A stretch of DNA of 64,000 nucleotides, taken from assembly GCA_000827325.1 (NCBI GenBank), contig KN832879.1:1450394-1514393 (forward strand), read 5' to 3'. The stretch's first letter is position 1; each line of letters starts with the position of its first letter. The notes under the pieces were generated by a model. It saw only the letters and a list, made by a program, of their open reading frames with translations. It was not told where the DNA came from and ran no database searches. Below, piece after piece: positions 1-10,015 of this stretch. This DNA is from Oidiodendron maius Zn (Eukaryota > Ascomycota > Leotiomycetes > Myxotrichaceae). A program made the position numbers and the translations under genes.

Positions 1-165
1 TTGGCCGACCCTGTATTGCGATGTGGTGTTGCCCGAGGCAACTTGGATGTATTTGCCTCCAACGTAGAAATAGTGCCGGCCATACGGTGCGGACGGAGCT
101 GTCGGGTAGGCCGCGGCACCGTACAGTGCTAGGACGGCCAGGATCTTAAAGCTGTTAAAGTGCAT
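1..165 (-). CDS. Secreted protein N-terminus (partial), alpha/beta-hydrolase-like
   Basis: An open frame starts with ATG at 165-163 and runs off the left edge, giving 55 codons. The first ~20 residues form a signal peptide: a Lys, a hydrophobic stretch (ILAVLALYGAAA) and an Ala/Tyr cleavage region. The mature part begins near YPTAPSAPYGRHYFYVGG. A FYVGGKY motif near the mature N-terminus is common in fungal secreted alpha/beta-hydrolase-fold esterases, but the catalytic region lies outside the window. That it is secreted is well supported; the enzyme class is an inference from a short motif. Confidence 0.55.
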   Translation of the reverse strand, partial: MHFNSFKILAVLALYGAAAYPTAPSAPYGRHYFYVGGKYIQVASGNTTSQYRVGQ

Positions 166-652
166 CGCGTTGTGTACTCTAGCTGCAATCTTCTTTTTCT
201 CTTCTCTTTGTTATTGTGCTTGTTGTGATGGGTGGGGAAATTGCTTATAACGTGCGGGGTAGTGGTTGCTGCCCAATCCCTACTTAATATCCCTAAGGAG
301 TAGGAGGGTCTACCCTTTAAGCTACATATATATATATATATATATACATATAATCCTAATAGATTCTTCTATTATTATAAATATAGCCTATAATAGTCTA
401 AATAGGTCGTCTAACTTATACCCGGGTTTCGGTGTATGGGACATATATGCGCGCACATGTGAAAAGTATAGAGATGAGATTGAAGAAGATGGATTCTGAG
501 TGGTTTTAGTTAAAATCTATCTCCTTTTATAGTTGAATTATAATAATATAAGGTATAAGGTAGTTAGTCAGAGGGGGTTTTATGGCACGCTCGCTTATCT
601 GGAACGTTCGTGTCAACATCGTGCGTAGCTGTCTCCGCGAACAAGGTCGAGC
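166..652. other. AT-rich intergenic region with a (TA)n microsatellite
   Basis: This stretch lies between the divergent promoter of the secreted gene and the 3' end of the MCT transporter. A TA dinucleotide run occupies about 325-346. A 77-codon frame at 266-499 runs through the microsatellite and looks fortuitous. No gene is recognised. Confidence 0.6.
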
Positions 653-2225
653 TCAAAACTTAGCCGTAAGTTTCCAACCGCTCTGAGCCAGCTTCGCAAA
701 GAGCACCCCCGTTGTACCGATCAACACCATGACGCCAGCAAAGATCTTCATACCGAGGTAGTCACCGTTCTCACGTGCTAGTATTGCTCCAGCAATCGGG
801 CTAGTTGTCAGGCCTCCTAGGGAACAGAACAAAAAGAGTAAGCCAGTCCTGAAGCCAATTTCCCGTGGAGGCGAGATCTGAGCGGCAAGCGCGGGTAGCA
901 ACGACACGTAAGCACCGGATGTGAAGCCGAAAAAGCCGGCAAACGCGATGGTTGCAGCGTTATTAGTTGCGGGAATCCAGAGGGCGAGAATTAGTATGCT
1001 GGTGGTGTAGCAGACGACTACGAAGACGTTGTAACGGCCTACTTTGTCGGCTAGCATGCCGGAAAGTGCCCGTCCAAACAAACTAATCTTTGTCAGCTGT
1101 GGCGCAAAGATTGCTAATGTTATGGCGAACTACCTAGTGGCATTGAGCACGGCGAGCAGGTACTGCGCCAAGCCTGGAGCCATGCCCTGTGCAATCGCCT
1201 CGACGATGATGAAATTGATAGGTATGAAAATGCCGAAAGTAAGAAAGAATGCCCCTCCAAGAAGTAACATCATCGAGGTCTCCTTGAAAGGTCGCATAGG
1301 TTCCTGCTTCGTTTGGCTCCGTGAGCGAGGTGGGAGACGAGACTTGACAGCAAGGTTGGCGACGATAAGCAGGAAGAGGATGAGAAAAGCGGAGATTCTC
1401 ATGGCCCAGCCATAGCCGACTTCTCTGATGAGACGACTGACCATGATGGGAAAGATAACACCACCGAGGCTAGACCCGGTTGAGAGAGCACCGAACGCGG
1501 CACCTCTCTTTTTATTGAACCATCCGGATGTTGCACTGAGTGCTTCATGATGGTCAGCGTGCGTGACAAGATAATTGACATCCTTGTCTGCTTACCTGGC
1601 TGGAAGATGCACGCCACACCGCATGCGCTACAAACTCCTTGTGAGAGAAGAACCTGATAGTACCGTGACGATATTGATGCCATCATGAGACCGAAAACAT
1701 GTAGAAATGTTCCAACGAGAAGCAGAATGTGTGGCCCGCGTTGATCGTAGATCTTGCCGACAATAGGGCCCTGGAGTCATGTCAGTATATGGTTTCTCAT
1801 CAATCATCATTTTCTGCTGACCGTGGCAAACATGATGAAAATCTGCAGAGATGGAATCCATGATATCTCACTGGGAGAATATTGTTTTAGGAGATTAATT
1901 TGATAGTACTCCTGGAATGTACCAATGCCTGGTAGCTCTTGTCAGTATCGAGAACGTCAAATCGGCGTGTCTAGTACGAACTATTGATCCAGCCAAAGCT
2001 GCAGAACATTGTGCACCAAGCTCCGAGAACACACAGCCAAGCTGTAGATCCACCATCTGGTGCATCGTCCCCCCATGCCGAAGTATTTGAAGGAGCCTCC
2101 GCCTTTTCGACGCCAATAGTCTCGGGAGTCGTACGAGAAGATGGAACCTCGGCCGCTTGATTCGGCCGAGAGGGTGAAGCTTCCTTATCAATGAAACTTG
2201 CCATAGGACTTGCTTCAGATGACAT
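653..2225 (-). CDS. MFS transporter, monocarboxylate (MCT) type
   Basis: Five exons join in frame: 2225-1982, 1928-1822, 1770-1596, 1542-1134 and 1082-653, with introns of 51-53 bp. All introns are GT-AG, and the last follows a CTGAC-type branch site. The 454-aa product has a hydrophilic N-terminus of ~65 residues. It then shows the usual MCT landmarks: [14 protein letters not shown] entering TM1, GTFQEYYQ after TM1, [16 protein letters not shown] around the TM2-3 loop, and an [13 protein letters not shown] segment near TM4-5. The second half has a [14 protein letters not shown] loop. Fungal members include riboflavin and carboxylate permeases, but the substrate cannot be told here. It is transcribed away from the DHA2 gene at 3498 and shares a candidate regulatory motif with it. 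The frame is intact. Confidence 0.88.
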
Positions 2226-3002
2226 TGCCGTCCGTAAGTAATCTTATACGAAGCTGATGATGAGAAACTGATAGTGAAGGAGATGAGGAAATAGAGATTT
2301 TTTTTGGCTATACTAATGGAAGAGGAACATGACATTGAGGAGGTGCGGAGGGACTTATCTATGCATCTCCTCGGCCTCGGCCTCGGGCTCTCCCTCTCGC
2401 TGATGCTCCCCCTCCGAGGCGCGGTCTTGTGGAGCAGTCAATATGCTCTATTAAAATATCTTTTGGTGCGGCCGTTCGGCACGGCGAAAATGTCAACGCC
2501 TAGCTCATTCCCGAAGTAGCTCAATTTCTCAGTAGTGATTGATTGATATCGTTTATTGATTCTTCTACCTATAAGCGCTTATTAAACCACATAAGGTCTA
2601 GCTATATAAGCAAAGCAAAATTAAACAAAAGTCCTATCCCCTTCAACAAACAATTGCGTGCAGTCTCGTATTTTGCTTCAAAATTAGCTCGCGAACCCAG
2701 CAGCATAAGCTAGCCGTAATAGCCGTGTTTCGTACCAAGCTCACTCCGCCATCTGGTCTTCCTGTGAAGCAAACGAGAGCATCAACTGAGAGCACCACGG
2801 GCTCCGTCCCCTATATTAGTCTCCTGTACGATCTTTGGTAGTCTGCCTGGTTCGCGTTTTTCTATAACACCTAGAAGCGGGTCCCTAGGGTCTCTTGCAT
2901 CAGGCTGAACAGAATTTAAGAAAAGGATTGGGCGGTTCTCGAATTTCCAGAGATCTGTCCTATGCTGTAAGCATGATATGGTAAAAGTCACCTATGACAT
3001 CT
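2226..3002. other. Divergent intergenic region of the two transporter genes
   Basis: Together with the stretch up to 3497 this separates the divergent MCT and DHA2 transporters. It contains a GC-rich patch at 2366-2420 with a partial copy of the shared motif, followed by ordinary AT-rich sequence. Short frames at 2304-2519 and 2782-2991 have no recognisable features and are not treated as genes. Confidence 0.5.
2370..2386 (+). promoter_or_regulatory. Partial copy of the shared CTCGGCCTCGG motif
   Basis: CTCGGCCTCGG is followed by another CCTCGG, about 145 bp upstream of the MCT transporter start. The first 13 bases (CTCGGCCTCGGCC) match the motif at 3003 and 8283. The right arm is not at the same spacing. 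It may be a weaker site for the same regulator. Confidence 0.35.
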
Positions 3003-3032
3003 CTCGGCCTCGGCCGATGTGCGGCCGCCGAG
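3003..3032 (+). promoter_or_regulatory. 30-bp inverted-repeat motif, candidate Zn2Cys6 binding site
   Basis: The block begins CTCGGCCTCGGCCGA and ends CCGAG, so the ends form an inverted repeat, and it is followed by ACTA. The same block, with the same 30-bp length and the same ACTA flank, occurs at 8283-8312. It lies ~465 bp upstream of the DHA2 transporter. CGG/CCG half-sites are typical of Zn2Cys6 regulators, and one is encoded at the other end of this module. The binding role is an inference. Confidence 0.5.
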
Positions 3033-3440
3033 ACTAACCCTAATCTGGCCATATCCGGTCATAAGGGTATTCAAGTTGGTAGCGACGCCGTCTTACAAGT
3101 GCTGAGTTAGTTTTTTCTTTTTTTAGGCTAGGTCTTCAGTTCTAGCTTCTCAGAATTAAGGCCCGTATACTGGTAGATGAAAGGAAGATACTTCAAGACT
3201 CCACCTCGCTAAGAAATAAGGCGATTAGGGGAATAATCCTGATTGCGGACACTTCACATGCGTCGGCGATGATCAGTCGACACTAACCAGCGAATTATCT
3301 TGACTGCCTACTGTATTCTGGGTAGCATCGGACGATCACCTTTGGCCGACCTCCGAAGAACCTCACGGAACTAGGCATTTCTCCACTCCTTGGTCAAGGT
3401 AAAAGGCTCCAAATACCTCTTCATAGTTATATCGCACCAC

Positions 3441-3486
3441 ACTGACGCACCTCACTGACACACCTCACTGACACACTTCACTGATA
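3441..3486 (+). repeat. 13-bp tandem repeat just upstream of the DHA2 start
   Basis: Three copies of a 13-mer (consensus ACTGACACACCTC) start at 3441, 3454 and 3467, followed by a partial copy. They end ~12 bp before the ATG at 3498, so they probably lie in the 5' UTR or core promoter. Confidence 0.75.
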
Positions 3487-3497
3487 TTCTCTACATA

Positions 3498-5544
3498 ATG
3501 GAAAACAACCATACTTCTGTCTCGGAGGACAAAGCTGCCGTGGATCTCGACGTGGATATCCGACCTGCGGCACCGCCTCTCGTTGTGCCCAATACCCCCG
3601 AATTTGAACTGGCAGAATTAGGCGAAGGGGAAAGACCAGCTGATATTGTTAGTAGGGCTAACCCAAGAAGCAAGATCAGAGTCACAGCTATTTTGGTGGC
3701 GTTGAACGTGAGAAGATATGCCGTTCCTGATACCCAGTGAACTAACTGCTGTTAGTTGTCAATGTTTGTCTCTGCCCTAGATCAAGTGAGATTTCCCTAC
3801 CCCTTACCGCTGCGTTTACCTTGGATAAAGCATTAAAACTAACTTCTTTCCACCCTCAGACAATCATAGCGACCGCCATCCCAACGATCGTTTCCTCCCT
3901 GGGCACAGCCTCTGGCTACGTCTGGATCGGTGGCTCTTACCTGTTGGCGGGTGCGGCTGCGGGTCCTCTATGGACGAAATTCTCGGATATATGGGGCAGG
4001 AAACCCATCCTGTTGGGTTCATCTATGATGTTCTTTTGTAGTTCAATTATATGTGCTAGGGCGCAGAGTATGAAAATGCTGATTGTGGGGAGGAGCTTGC
4101 AAGGGACGGCGTCAGGGGGGTTGTTCCAGCTGGTTATGATTGTCATTAGTGACATTTTTAGTATGAGGTGAGTTACCTACTTACAACGGGGTGTCTAACC
4201 AAAAACTAATGAATATAGAGAGAGGAGCCTTTTTATGGGGCTGACAGCAGTTATGTGGACTTTAGCTGGGGCAGTAGGACCCGTTATGGGGGGCGCATTT
4301 ACTCAAACTATTGGCTGGAGGTGAGAATTGTTCCCAATATTTTGACTGCGGTTTCTCATTTGCATACAAAAGGTGGTGCTTCTGGATAAATCTTCCGATA
4401 TCAGGGTCGGCATTCTTGCTTATCTTAGGGTTTCTAGATGTGCATAACCCCAAAACGGGATTGAGAGATGGAATCAAAGTTATAGATTGGTTTGGGAGCC
4501 TTTCAATCTTGGGGTTAACTCTAATGCTGTTACTTGGGTTGGACTTTGGTGGGGCGGCGTTTCCGTAAGTGATCAACTCTTTTTAAGGCTACTTCATGCT
4601 GACAGTGATAGTTGGAACTCTCCTCAAGTCATCTGTCTACTCGTTTTTGGATCTCTTATGAGCGTCTTCTTTGTATACAGTGAGAAATGCCTAGCAAAGT
4701 ATCCTCTCATGGTCCTTGATATATTTAAGGAACGCTCAAATATCGCCTGCGTTGCCCTCGGGTTTTTCCACGGGTTTGTAAGTCTAAAACTTGCCATGTC
4801 ATCAGATTTAACTAACACGTAAATCAGATCTCTACTGCAATGGAATACTACGCCCCCCTCTATTTCCAATCCGTCATGGGTGCCTCGCCGCTCCGTTCTG
4901 GCGTCCTCATTCTTCCGTTAATAGTGGCCCAGTCGTTTGTGGCCATCCTCGCTGGTATTATCATTCATCGCACTGGCCGGTACCTCGAAATAATCCGCCT
5001 AGGACCGATAATCATGACGGTTGGAATTGGTCTCTACGTCTGTCTCTCTGCAACATCGTCAACAGGTGAAATTGTCGGGTTCCAAATACTAGCCGGTATT
5101 GGGTCAGGCGTTCTATATGAACCTCCACTTCTTGCTCTGCAAGCTTTTGTTCCACAGAATAATGTCGCCACGGCGTCGTCAAGTCTGGGATTCGTTCGCA
5201 GCCTTGCTTCAGCCATGTCGGTGGTTATTGGCGGTGTTATTTTCCAAAATTCAATAGATATCAGAGTTGACGCCCTCAAAACTCCGCCGGCTAGCCTCCC
5301 ATCCAATATTACAGATTTGCTATCGAATGGGCAAGCGGTTGCGAATATCGTTGCGGTGAATTTGATTCAGGATGAGGGACAGAAAATATTGGTAAAAGAG
5401 ACGTATGCGTGGAGTTTGAGGAATATTTGGTTATTTTACGTATGCACATCTGCGTTGTGTATTCTTTCTACAGTATTTATAAAGAAGCAAGTGTTGAGCA
5501 AGGAGCATGAGGAGACGAAGACGGGTATTAAGCCGATGGAATAG
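3498..5544 (+). CDS. DHA2-family MFS drug/H+ antiporter (14 TMS)
   Basis: Seven exons: 3498-3707, 3756-3785 (only 30 nt), 3860-4167, 4219-4320, 4373-4564, 4606-4777 and 4828-5544. They join to 1731 nt, a 576-aa protein with no internal stop. Introns are 41-74 bp, GT-AG. The 30-nt micro-exon encodes LSMFVSALDQ and restores the TM1 motif LDQTIIATAIPTI that marks this family. Motif A appears as KFSDIWGRKP and antiporter motif C as GAVGPVMGGAF. The hydrophilic N-terminus is ~65 residues. The family exports toxins and drugs across the plasma membrane using the proton gradient. Its neighbours are an MCT transporter and a Zn2Cys6 regulator, with no biosynthetic enzyme, which fits a resistance or export role more than a toxin cluster. 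Confidence 0.92.
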
Positions 5545-6018
5545 GGAGTGTCTTGTTGGTAGCATTGTTGTGTTATTAGGAGGCTTAATCTGTAAAGTAT
5601 GTTGTGCATTTTGGATTGTCGAGGATTTGAGAGGTAGGGGTGTCGTGTGTAGGTAATGTAACAACGTGCCTTTGGAGTACAAGCATTGCCTCAAGGGCAA
5701 TATGAAAAAACCTTAGTACCATTTAGTATTAATGGAGTCGAAGGATCGGAGGACAGTTCTGGTGTGGAGCCCTCTGAGAAGATAGAGCTCGGTAGGTGTG
5801 TTTGCGCTAACAGATATAGGACTGTTGCATCAAGGCTCTGTTTCAAGTTACATTCACGGGAGCATCCTTTTGAGGCTCTTTCGCGCGCTGCTTGCCGACG
5901 CTTCAATCTTGTACTTTCTTGCCGTATTATAATGGATGGAAGTGGAAATCCAATAATAATAGTGCGACTGTTTTCTATTAATATGTGCAATTCATACGAA
6001 TACAAATTATATGCATTC
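5545..6018. other. Convergent intergenic region
   Basis: This region separates the convergent 3' ends of the DHA2 transporter and the Zn2Cys6 regulator. Overlapping short frames on both strands (5686-6060 +, 5691-6044 -) carry no recognisable domain. Transcript ends are expected here, but I cannot name a specific terminator. Confidence 0.5.
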
Positions 6019-8203
6019 CTAATAAACGCCGTCTCCACCTTCAAATTGATATACGTTTAAATTATCCATAAGAGTACTCCAATCTGCAAAGTCCGCCGTA
6101 CTCATATCCCAGAACGATAGATCCGGAACCCTGCCATCCGACGCATGACCGGACTCCGCTGCAAATCCTCCCAGGGCAACGATGCCATTGTCAGTGTGGT
6201 CGATCGTAGATTGCCGTTGTGCAGATTCTCGAATGCTTACAGCTTTTCGCCTCAAACCTTGCACCATCATCCATTTGAAGCCATGTTTGACGGGTAGTCC
6301 ATGGTGAAAGCCGATTTCTATGGTTTTGTCAACGGCATTCCATGCTCGTTCGACGTGAGGGCTCGAAGGATTGACACAAAGATACCAGAGGGCGTATGTC
6401 AGGGGATAATATTGGTGGTAGATGGCCAGGAGCCAGCGAAAATCTCGCAGAAGGTCTTCAGTCCGAGTCCGAAGATCGATTTCGAGGATCGTGCATGCCT
6501 TGTCGAGTAGACTCTCGGTGGCGACATAATATTCTTGGGTCGAATTTGGGCTCAGATTCAGCGACCTTTGATGCATGACGAAATCGGTCTTGATGGATAA
6601 TAGCCGGCCTATGAGGATCGTTGCTTGTTGCTCTGGAATGTCAGGATTGCAATGTGAGAGATACCTTCGATTAAGTTGTGCTGAAAATTCATTCAGGATG
6701 TTGCTTCCAGTTGTACCCCCTGAGCCTTCATAATTCCACGTTGCTGGAGAACTACGATACAGCTTAGGGAGTGCCACTGTTGTTTCGTAAATCATGATGG
6801 AAAATGTCATTCCAGTCCACGAGGACTTTGCCATTGGCAGATGGGTCATTTCTGGTGTGAGGTCACTGTCATCGAGGTTTGACGGGAAACGTGTTTCGGA
6901 CGGGTTCCCAGTGATGCAAGGGGCCGATATTCCGTAATCTTCTGCGGCTCGAGCTTCAGCAGCACACAAATACCACCATAATCGCCGCCGCATCTCGGAC
7001 TTGAAGGGCGAGAGTTTAAAGTTACTTCCATCCCTGTGCAGTCCGATGGACTGAGCGCAGCGCATCACCAGGCCGTATAGTGTCCAAGTTGAACGTCCTG
7101 GCCTGTATACCCGAAGACAATTCTAGGTAGTTCTTCAGAGCAGAGTCAGAACCTAAAAGCAGAAACTTACGAGATAAATTGCCATGGCTTGTAAGGAAAG
7201 CATAGTGGGGGAGTCAAGAAATTCAGCAGCAGCCAGAGATTGTTCAAGCCCACGCTTGAACGAGATGAGAGCTTCCTCCTTGGGTAGGTTGAGCAGCTGT
7301 TCTGCGTCGGTGGAAGGTAGACTTGTAACAGCAGCAAGGTATATCGAGAATAATAGAGCGCTAAGGTCGTGTTCGATCCCAGAAGGGTTGTTGATAGCCT
7401 TATACAAGGCAGCTTCCGTAGTGGGAATATGTAGGAATCGGGCGAGGGGGTCAACATTGTGGAGATACACGCGCCACAGCGAGATGGAGTGCGATCGAGA
7501 AGGCTGATTGATTCGATCAGCTGTTTCCCCTTTCCTGAAATCTGAGAATGGTGGCCCGATATCGAATAATGTTGTGTTGTCCTCCTGCATGGTGCCTTTC
7601 GGTGTGCCCATTGCAGCCTGCAGCTCTCTTTCCTGTACAGTGAGTGGTCAATGTAGTTCAGACAATTGTTTTCATGGCCTTTACCTCAGCTAATATTCGA
7701 AACAACAGGGCCTCATTCACATAGCAGCTGGATCCGCCATCCTCCACAAGCATCTCTTCAGTCGATACACGGTCCTCTGAGTGTATCTCGTGGCTTTCAC
7801 TATCCTCAAACACCTTGCTTAGTGGCGAGTCCTTAGCATCATCACGGGTCATAGACTCGTCCTCATCTGCTTCGAACCTTTTTGGAGGGTGACTGTTTCC
7901 TTTTGCGATAGTCGCAACGGTTCGTTCGAGCTGGGACAAACGAGCAGACACATCGGTAATCGTAGTCTTGTGAAGACGTCTAGGTTGCCGTTCTGTTTTT
8001 GGGTATCGGCAGAAGTTATTTCCACGCACACAGTTGGAACACGGTGACCTCTTATCGCATCTAACCTTACGTTGATGGCAGATTTCACAGGATCTTGGCA
8101 TTGGCTTGTCCGAGGTCGTTAGAAGCTTTTGTGGAGGCAGCGCTGCGGGCCTTTTGTCGGGGCTGAGAGAGTTCTCAGAGGCAAAACTTATCATCTCGGA
8201 CAT
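6019..8203 (-). CDS. Zn2Cys6 transcription factor with fungal-specific TF domain
   Basis: Three exons (8203-7685, 7632-7171, 7122-6019) join to 2085 nt, 694 aa, with introns of 52 and 48 bp. Near residue 38 is a full binuclear cluster with spacing C-x2-C-x6-C-x5-C-x2-C-x6-C (CEICHQRKVRC, then SPCSNC). A basic linker (RQPRRLHK) and a short heptad-like stretch (SARLSQLERTVATI) follow, as expected for a dimerising Gal4-type factor. The middle part, including SLWRVYLHNVDPLARFLHIPT, STWTLYGLVMRCAQSIGLHRDG and MRRRLWWYL, is the classic fungal_trans domain. It acts in the nucleus. A 30-bp inverted motif lies 79 bp upstream of its own start and another upstream of the DHA2 gene, so it may regulate both itself and the transporters. 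Confidence 0.93.
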
Positions 8204-8282
8204 TGTTTGGCACCTTAAATCCAGAATTCAGGTCTATGCTGCAAGTAATAAGAAAGATATGGTGGAAATGACGACGACAACG

Positions 8283-8312
8283 CTCGGCCTCGGCCGATAT
8301 TTGGTCACCGAG
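8283..8312 (+). promoter_or_regulatory. Second 30-bp inverted-repeat motif (regulator promoter)
   Basis: Its first 16 bases (CTCGGCCTCGGCCGAT) are identical to the block at 3003, with GG at matching internal positions. It ends CCGAG and is followed by ACTA, with the same 30-bp overall length. It is 79 bp upstream of the Zn2Cys6 gene start, which suggests autoregulation. Confidence 0.5.
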
Positions 8313-8434
8313 ACTAGCTGCTCATAATGCCGATCCGACAATATTAGCTGTGGCTGGGCTCGATCTTGATAAGCGAGCTAACCCTCCGCTCTGCTGCCTT
8401 GCGATTCAGCCTTGGCCGTAACTCCGGTCAACCA

Positions 8435-8601
8435 TGTCAGAGATGGCTTATAATTTTGAGGCACTTACACGTCCATTACAGCCGTATTTACGTGCCCTTT
8501 ACGGTTCATTGTTCTGCCTGTATTATCCGTAGCGGGTATTACCGATACGTTGTAGTTATAGCCGTATTGAGTTTAGCAATGCATTGCTCGTAATCCTGAC
8601 A
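8435..8601 (+). repeat. Solo LTR of the copia family found at 11515-16753, internally shortened
   Basis: It begins TGTCAGAGAT and ends CCTGACA, like the 248-bp LTRs at 11515 and 16506. From GCACTTACAC to the end it aligns base for base with few differences. About 80 bp of the first half are missing, giving 167 bp. The 5-bp flanks do not match, so the target-site duplication is lost or altered. The + orientation is the same as the full element. It lies just past the 3' end of the Myb-like gene. Confidence 0.8.
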
Positions 8602-8704
8602 ATTAGCTACCGGTGTGATGTTACAATTGGGCCACAGGTGGTCGGTCCGATCCAAGAATATAATATGCCGCCTGCTTGACATCGAGCTAGCCCACCTGGC
8701 CGTA

Positions 8705-10015
8705 TCAATTGTCCCCGCCTTCTTCGGGGGTATAGTAATCGATGATGTCTTGGAAGAGCTTCAACCCTATCTCCTTTTGAGAGACCTCGGATGCATTTCT
8801 TTTCAGCTCTCTTATCTCAGTCTGCTTTGACTCGTTGGAATTCTCTATCTTAGATTTCAAAGCTTCACGTTCCTTGCTATGTCTCTCCTCCAATTCTCTA
8901 AGAACTCTATCGATCTCTTCCTGCTTGCCATGGAGGACAGCGTCGTAGTCCTTCCGAGACTGCTCGATTTCTTGGTCGAGCGAAGTGACAGTCATGGCTC
9001 GTTTAGCAGCATCGTCTTTCAGTTTCTGTATCTTGGCTTCGAAAATTTCCACTTGTCTTGATGCCCATGCCATCTGTTGCTCTCTTTCACCACTGGCTTT
9101 GATGCTCGAAGTCTCTGAGGGTTTTATGACTGGGTGTAGAGCCGTCAATATCTGTTCTGCAGCTTGGCTGTTCGCCGTGCTGTTAAAGTGTGGGGTGCTT
9201 TCCTGTTGTTCAGCCTCGCAACCTTCAACTTCGACCGTGATTGACTGGAGGTGATCAACTGTCTCAGGAAGCCTTTGCCAACTTTTAAGAGTTGTGTTAA
9301 GAACGATATCTGAAAGTGGTTGTTCTGTCAATCCAGATTGGCTTTCGAGGCATCTCATGGGATCCGGAGGGAACATAGCCCCATCAACAGAACGACCACA
9401 TGACATTCGACTCCCGCCGTTGGGTATGCGATAGAATGTGCCGTCTGCTTGTCTCTGTTCTTGCTCTTGTACTCTACCTCTACGAGATACCTCATCCAGA
9501 CTAGGCTGCAGTCTATCCGAATGTACCTCGGGTGATAGAGGGGACTGATTTTCGACAGAACCTTGACAGAGCATATCTCCCACTTGAAATCGTTTGGGCC
9601 TCTTTGTATGGCTGGATCCGGCCTCCCAATCATTATTTTGGTCGGAGCTAGGATTAACCGGAGACCGCTTGTTAGGATAGGATGTGTTTACACTAGTGAA
9701 GGTTGCTGCCGGTGCGATTCCAGGAGCGATTGAAATAGTACTCGGTACCTGATTTTCGTTCCATGTCGGTCTAGCAATCTGTGCAAGAATATTCCGGGGG
9801 TTTATTGTGCGATCCCAGTACGTTCGACAGGTGTTTGCAGATCTTCTATAGCCGCACTGTTTAAGGGCATAAGAGACCCTCTTCCAATGTTCGGTCGTGC
9901 TGACCAGGGGCTCGTTTAACCAGGTGTTTGTGAGTTGGCTGATAATTGTCTCTTCCTCAGCAACCCATGCTGAACGGGCATTGCGCGTTATAGAATTATT
10001 TGCGGACGAAGCCAT
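8705..10015 (-). CDS. Myb/SANT-like DNA-binding protein with C-terminal coiled coil
   Basis: A single intronless frame of 436 aa. Residues ~15-70 read AWVAEEETIISQLTNTW followed by HWKRVSYALKQCGYRRSANTCRTYWD. The aromatic and Trp spacing and the R-S-x-x-x-C/V pattern resemble a Myb/SANT helix-turn-helix. The middle is Ser/Pro/Gln-rich and probably disordered. From residue ~310 to ~420 there is a long charged coiled coil, with segments such as SLDQEIEQSRKDYDAVL and EIDRVLRELEERHSKE. It is likely nuclear, but no target or pathway can be inferred. The domain call rests on pattern recognition. Confidence 0.7.
   Translation of the reverse strand: MASSANNSITRNARSAWVAEEETIISQLTNTWLNEPLVSTTEHWKRVSYALKQCGYRRSANTCRTYWDRTINPRNILAQIARPTWNENQVPSTISIAPGIAPAATFTSVNTSYPNKRSPVNPSSDQNNDWEAGSSHTKRPKRFQVGDMLCQGSVENQSPLSPEVHSDRLQPSLDEVSRRGRVQEQEQRQADGTFYRIPNGGSRMSCGRSVDGAMFPPDPMRCLESQSGLTEQPLSDIVLNTTLKSWQRLPETVDHLQSITVEVEGCEAEQQESTPHFNSTANSQAAEQILTALHPVIKPSETSSIKASGEREQQMAWASRQVEIFEAKIQKLKDDAAKRAMTVTSLDQEIEQSRKDYDAVLHGKQEEIDRVLRELEERHSKEREALKSKIENSNESKQTEIRELKRNASEVSQKEIGLKLFQDIIDYYTPEEGGDN

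Noticed and set aside
3003-8312. The 30-bp motifs as terminal repeats of a transposon spanning the transporter module
   Set aside because: The two copies are in the same orientation, no target duplications are seen and no transposase lies between. Each block is itself an inverted repeat, which fits a protein-binding site better.
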